Assembly (NCBI RefSeq): GCF_000943555.1
Contig: NZ_JTDV01000003.1
Span: 124,001-188,000 of the forward strand
Source of the DNA: Neotamlana nanhaiensis
GTDB taxonomy: Bacteria; Bacteroidota; Bacteroidia; Flavobacteriales; Flavobacteriaceae
Direction of reading: 5' to 3'
Length of the DNA: 64,000 bases
Notes under the pieces: model-generated
Databases searched by the model: none
What the model was told of the DNA's origin: nothing
The model's input: only the letters and a program-made list of their open reading frames with translations
Program-made: the position numbers and the translations under genes
Shown: positions 60,524-64,000 of the stretch, one piece after another
Position numbering within the stretch: the stretch's first letter is position 1
How the letters are laid out: the number at the start of each line of letters is the position of its first letter

Positions 60524-63079
60524 TTGAAGAAGCCTCTCATAAAAATATTGCTAATAAGTTTATGTCTTAACTTGTTTTCTGCCTGCGACAGCGTTAAAAG
60601 AGTTGCCGAAAACGAACAGTTATTAACCAAAAACACGATTAAAGTTAATGGCGAAAAGATAAATACAGAGGTGTTAAACGATTTACTTTATCAGCAAACC
60701 AACGTAAAAATTCCTTTAATAAACTTACCATTACGCTTACATGTTTATAATTTGGCTCGCCCTAATATCGATTCGATTATTAACAGTAACATTTTTGAAA
60801 AACCATCTAAAAAAGAGCGTTTAGAAAGCTTTTTGTCTACCAAGCAATTTAACAAATACATCCAATCGAAAAAAGATTTTAATAGCTGGTTAAAAAGCAC
60901 TGGCGAAGCGCCGGTAATTCTGAATGAAGATAAAACAAAACGCACTGTAAATAGATTTAAAGATTATTACATAAATAATGGTTGGTTTAATGTTGATGCT
61001 AATTATAACATTGAAAAAACCAACGATAAAAAAGCCGAAGTAGCTTATAATATAACTACTGGTAATGCCTTTATTTTAGATACTATTACAACCGATATTA
61101 AATCGGCAATTGTAGATACACTCTATAAAAAAATAAAAAAGGAAACCCTTTTAAAACGCTACGACCAGTACAAAACCGAAAATTTTAATAAAGAACGCGA
61201 ACGTATAGCAAGTGCTTTACGAAATTCTGGAATTTATCATTTTAAAACCGATTACATTACCTATACCATGGATACTATTGGTACAAATAATAAGGTTAAT
61301 GTGGGTATAAATATTCAAGATAGAGCTATAAGAACTCAAGATTCTGTAAGACGAGAACCTTTCGATATATATAAGGTTAGAGACGTTAATATTATAACCG
61401 ATTATGCTTTCGAAAAGCGCGGTAAGCCATTTAAAGATTCTATAAAATATAACAGCTACAAAATTTACAGTTACGATAAAATACGTTATCATCCTAAGGC
61501 GTTAACCGATGCTGTTTTTATAAATCCGGGTGGTATTTTTAGAGAAATCGATAAAACCAGAACATACAGGCATTTAAATGAATTACGAACATTTAAATAC
61601 CCAAATGTCGAAGAGATTGAAAATCGAGACAATACACTTACCGATACTATAAGACTAACACCTTTAAAAAAGTTTAATTTTAGTTTCAGTACCGATGCCT
61701 CGCAAAGTAATATACAACGCGTTGGTTTTTCTCTTAGTCCAAGTTTATTAATCCGAAATATTTTTCGAGGTGCCGAAACCCTTGAAATTTCTGCAATTGG
61801 TTCTATTGGTGCTTCAACCGATGCCAACAGAAATAGCAGCGAAGATCCTTTTTTCGATATTAATGAATATGGTGTCGATTTTAAATTAACCATTCCAAGA
61901 CTATTTTCTCCGTTTTATACCGAGCCTTTTATACCAAAATACATGTCGCCAACTACGCAGATAAGTTTGTCGGCAACCAGTCAAACCAATATTGGGTTAG
62001 ATAAGCAAAGTTTTAGTGGTGTATTTAATTACAATTGGTATCCAAATTCAAAGGTGTCAAATAGGTTAGATTTATTTAATATTCAATACGTAAAAAATCT
62101 AAATATTGATAATTATTTTAGGGTTTATGGTAATTCCTTCAATAGGTTGAATAACATAGCTCAAAATATTGGATATATAGGAGAAGATGAAAGTTTAAAT
62201 ATTCCAGGAGCCGAAAATAAAGTTAATGAAGCTGATGTTTTTATTGAAGATGTACTTACTAACAACACATCGCTTACCAACGAGGATGAAGATTTTATAA
62301 CCGTTTCAAATATTAACGAACGTAAAATTAGGTTAACTGAAAATAACCTTATTTTGGCCTCTAGTTTTAGTTTTGTTAACGATGAGCGTGTTAATTTGTT
62401 TGATAATGATTTTTCAATTTTTAGAGCAAAACTAGAGGTTGCAGGTAACTTATTTGCAACAGCGGCAAATTTAATGGGCTTAGAAAGGAATAGCGATGGA
62501 AGATTTGAAATTTTAAATGTCGCCTTTTCACAATACACCAAAGCGGAGCTCGATTATATAAAACACTGGGATTTAGGTAGAAATAACGTGTTAGCTATAC
62601 GAAGCTTTTTTGGTATTGCCATACCTTATGGTAACTCTAATAGTATTCCGTTTTCAAAAAGTTTCTTTGCTGGAGGTCCTAACGATAATAGAGCGTGGAC
62701 AGCTTATGGTTTAGGTCCAGGAAGTCTTGAAACTACAAACGAGTTTAACGAAGCTAACTTAAAAATAGCATTAAGCGCAGAGCAGCGTTTTAACATTGCT
62801 GGAAGTTTAAATGGCGCCTTATTTATTGATGCTGGTAATATATGGAACGTATTAGATAATGTGAATGATGCTCGAGCTACTTTTACGGGCTTTAACTCGT
62901 TAGAAGATATAGCTCTTGGTTCAGGTTTTGGTTTACGTTACGATTTTAGTTTCTTTGTTTTTCGTTTCGATATTGGCTTTAAAACTTACGATCCTTCTTA
63001 TCAAGATGAAAATCGTTGGTTTAACGATTACAATTTCTCGAATGCTGTTTATAACATCGGTATTAACTATCCGTTCTAA
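60524..63079 (+). CDS. BamA/TamA family outer-membrane protein, lipoprotein type (TamL-like)
   Basis: An 851-residue protein with a TTG start. The signal peptide ends in LFSAC at residues 17-21 (lipobox), so it is predicted to be a lipoprotein, unlike E. coli BamA or TamA. POTRA-like regions fill about 30-390, and a C-terminal barrel of the surface antigen family about 400-851 ends in the aromatic INYPF. FSKSFFAGGPNDNRAWTAYG has the R-x-(W/F) pattern expected near the L6 VRGF-type loop. It should help insertion or export of outer-membrane proteins. A TamB partner is not in the window. BamA proper is usually not a lipoprotein. Confidence 0.82.
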   Translation: MKKPLIKILLISLCLNLFSACDSVKRVAENEQLLTKNTIKVNGEKINTEVLNDLLYQQTNVKIPLINLPLRLHVYNLARPNIDSIINSNIFEKPSKKERLESFLSTKQFNKYIQSKKDFNSWLKSTGEAPVILNEDKTKRTVNRFKDYYINNGWFNVDANYNIEKTNDKKAEVAYNITTGNAFILDTITTDIKSAIVDTLYKKIKKETLLKRYDQYKTENFNKERERIASALRNSGIYHFKTDYITYTMDTIGTNNKVNVGINIQDRAIRTQDSVRREPFDIYKVRDVNIITDYAFEKRGKPFKDSIKYNSYKIYSYDKIRYHPKALTDAVFINPGGIFREIDKTRTYRHLNELRTFKYPNVEEIENRDNTLTDTIRLTPLKKFNFSFSTDASQSNIQRVGFSLSPSLLIRNIFRGAETLEISAIGSIGASTDANRNSSEDPFFDINEYGVDFKLTIPRLFSPFYTEPFIPKYMSPTTQISLSATSQTNIGLDKQSFSGVFNYNWYPNSKVSNRLDLFNIQYVKNLNIDNYFRVYGNSFNRLNNIAQNIGYIGEDESLNIPGAENKVNEADVFIEDVLTNNTSLTNEDEDFITVSNINERKIRLTENNLILASSFSFVNDERVNLFDNDFSIFRAKLEVAGNLFATAANLMGLERNSDGRFEILNVAFSQYTKAELDYIKHWDLGRNNVLAIRSFFGIAIPYGNSNSIPFSKSFFAGGPNDNRAWTAYGLGPGSLETTNEFNEANLKIALSAEQRFNIAGSLNGALFIDAGNIWNVLDNVNDARATFTGFNSLEDIALGSGFGLRYDFSFFVFRFDIGFKTYDPSYQDENRWFNDYNFSNAVYNIGINYPF

Positions 63080-63148
63080 TACTATAACGTTTTAGGTGTT
63101 TTTAGTGCTTTAAAAATTAAAAACCGTAAACAATTGTGTAAAAATTGA

Positions 63149-63156
63149 TTACTTTT
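63149..63156 (+). promoter_or_regulatory. -7 promoter element for fbaA
   Basis: TACTTTTG is a perfect TAnnTTTG match, 38 bases before the fbaA ATG. The 115-base gap after the TamL-like gene has no obvious terminator. Confidence 0.55.
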
Positions 63157-63194
63157 GAATTCAACTAATTGAAAAATAAAATTAATTTATAAAC

Positions 63195-64000
63195 ATGGCA
63201 CATAACATAAAACCAGGCGTTGCCACCGGCGATGAAGTTCAAGAAATATTTAAACACGCAAAAGCTAATAGTTATGCTTTACCAGCGGTAAATGTAATTG
63301 GTTCCGATACGATAAATGGTGTATTAGAAACCGCTCGAGATTTAAATGCTCCAGTAATTATACAGTTTTCAAATGGTGGTGCGCAATTTAATGCCGGTAA
63401 AGGTTTAAGTAACGATGGCCAAAAGGCAGCTATAGCAGGTGCGGTAGCAGGCGCAAAGCATGTTCATACGTTATCTGAAGCGTATGGTGTTCCAGTTATT
63501 TTACATACCGATCACTGTGCAAAAAAGTTATTACCTTGGATTGATGGTATGCTTGAAGCGAGCGAAAAGCATTTTGCTGAAACAGGTAAGCCGTTATTTA
63601 GCTCGCATATGATTGATCTTTCAGAAGAGCCAATCGAAGAAAATATCGAAATCTGTAAAACCTATTTAGAAAGAATGTCTAAAATGGGAATGACTTTAGA
63701 GATTGAATTAGGTATTACTGGAGGTGAAGAAGATGGTGTAGATAATAGCGATGTAGACGATTCTAAATTATACACCCAACCAGAAGAAGTAGCTTACGCT
63801 TACGAAGAATTAAGTAAAGTAAGTCCACGTTTTACCATTGCGGCTGCTTTTGGTAACGTACACGGTGTTTACAAACCAGGAAATGTAAAATTAACGCCAA
63901 AAATCTTAAAAAATTCTCAAGAATATATTTCTGAAAAATATGGTGTCGGTCATAATCACATCGATTTTGTATTCCATGGCGGTTCAGGATCTTCGGTTGA
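63195..64000 (+). CDS. fbaA: class II fructose-bisphosphate aldolase (partial, cut by window end)
   Basis: 268 codons from ATG to the window edge with no stop; the family is about 355 residues, so roughly the last quarter is missing. SYALPAVNVIGSDTINGVLE near residue 26 is the start of the barrel; VILHTDHCAKKLLPWIDGML holds the His-Asp-His zinc and base residues; MGMTLEIELGITGGEEDGVD holds the Glu and Gly-Gly loop of the FbaA subclass; AAAFGNVHGVYKPGNVKL holds the second zinc His; FVFHGGSGSS holds the third. It cleaves fructose-1,6-bisphosphate in glycolysis and makes it in gluconeogenesis. Confidence 0.94.
   Translation, partial: MAHNIKPGVATGDEVQEIFKHAKANSYALPAVNVIGSDTINGVLETARDLNAPVIIQFSNGGAQFNAGKGLSNDGQKAAIAGAVAGAKHVHTLSEAYGVPVILHTDHCAKKLLPWIDGMLEASEKHFAETGKPLFSSHMIDLSEEPIEENIEICKTYLERMSKMGMTLEIELGITGGEEDGVDNSDVDDSKLYTQPEEVAYAYEELSKVSPRFTIAAAFGNVHGVYKPGNVKLTPKILKNSQEYISEKYGVGHNHIDFVFHGGSGSSV

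Noticed and set aside
1-64000. CRISPR array, prophage, insertion sequence, tRNA or rRNA
   Set aside because: No regularly spaced repeats, transposase, integrase, phage structural gene or tRNA/rRNA sequence was seen. The CAGTATTCAGT tracts have no spacers and are not CRISPR.

Overview
The window is strongly AT-rich DNA that reads as a chromosomal segment of a member of the Flavobacteriaceae (phylum Bacteroidota), probably marine. The evidence is the set of lineage-typical genes: PorT and PorV/PorQ-type proteins and a C-terminal sorting domain of the type IX secretion system, a DUF3276/PUR-alpha protein, a long NusB, a dual cyclophilin-FKBP protein, a lipoprotein-type BamA/TamA barrel and menG next to porT. 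TAnnTTTG -7 promoter elements are also typical of the phylum. The genus cannot be fixed from this sequence.

Region 1 (about 1-29140, all on the plus strand) is a polysaccharide biosynthesis locus already in progress at the left edge. About 28 tightly packed or overlapping genes encode many glycosyltransferases (GT2, GT4 and others), two Sulfotransfer_2 sulfotransferases, two methyltransferases and a polysaccharide pyruvyl transferase-like protein. A CMP-nonulosonate module is also present: a cytidylyltransferase fused to a HAD phosphatase, followed by a NeuB-type synthase. The locus further holds a polyprenyl-phosphate-sugar synthase-like GT beside a GT-C-like membrane protein, an O-antigen ligase/polymerase (Wzy-like) and, last, the initiating WcaJ/WbaP-type phosphoglycosyltransferase. 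The predicted product is a secreted or surface polysaccharide carrying a sialic-acid-like nonulosonate and probably sulfate and pyruvate groups. No flippase (Wzx), chain-length regulator (Wzz) or export pore is seen in the window, so they should lie to the left or elsewhere.

Region 2 (29153-46411) is mixed core and housekeeping sequence: a DUF4105 protein, a PorV/PorQ-like protein, phosphatidylserine synthase, a TerC-family protein, a T9SS-exported sugar dehydrogenase, the minus-strand set kdsD-tatC-lptB, recQ, the cyclophilin-FKBP protein, several small metabolic genes, a BASS transporter, an acyltransferase and the PUR-domain protein.

Region 3 (46563-63079, plus the partial fbaA at the right edge) holds an ABC exporter, nusB-DUF1573-yajC, pnp and rpsO, a PAS histidine kinase, the TrkA/TrkH potassium system, menG-porT, a SpoU methyltransferase and a TamL/BamA-like lipoprotein. 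Intergenic gaps contain short dispersed repeats: a CAGTATTCAGT family at 40.1 and 59.4-59.6 kb, and a CTGAGCGCAGTCGAAG element at 14.4, 43.0 and 53.1 kb. Five hairpin terminators are clear. No tRNA, rRNA, CRISPR array, transposase or phage gene was recognised.

No wholly unknown system stands out. The most novel-looking parts are the nonulosonate module with its unassigned GT-B neighbour, the lipid-P-sugar/GT-C pair, and a RecQ that has lost the usual zinc-binding cysteines.
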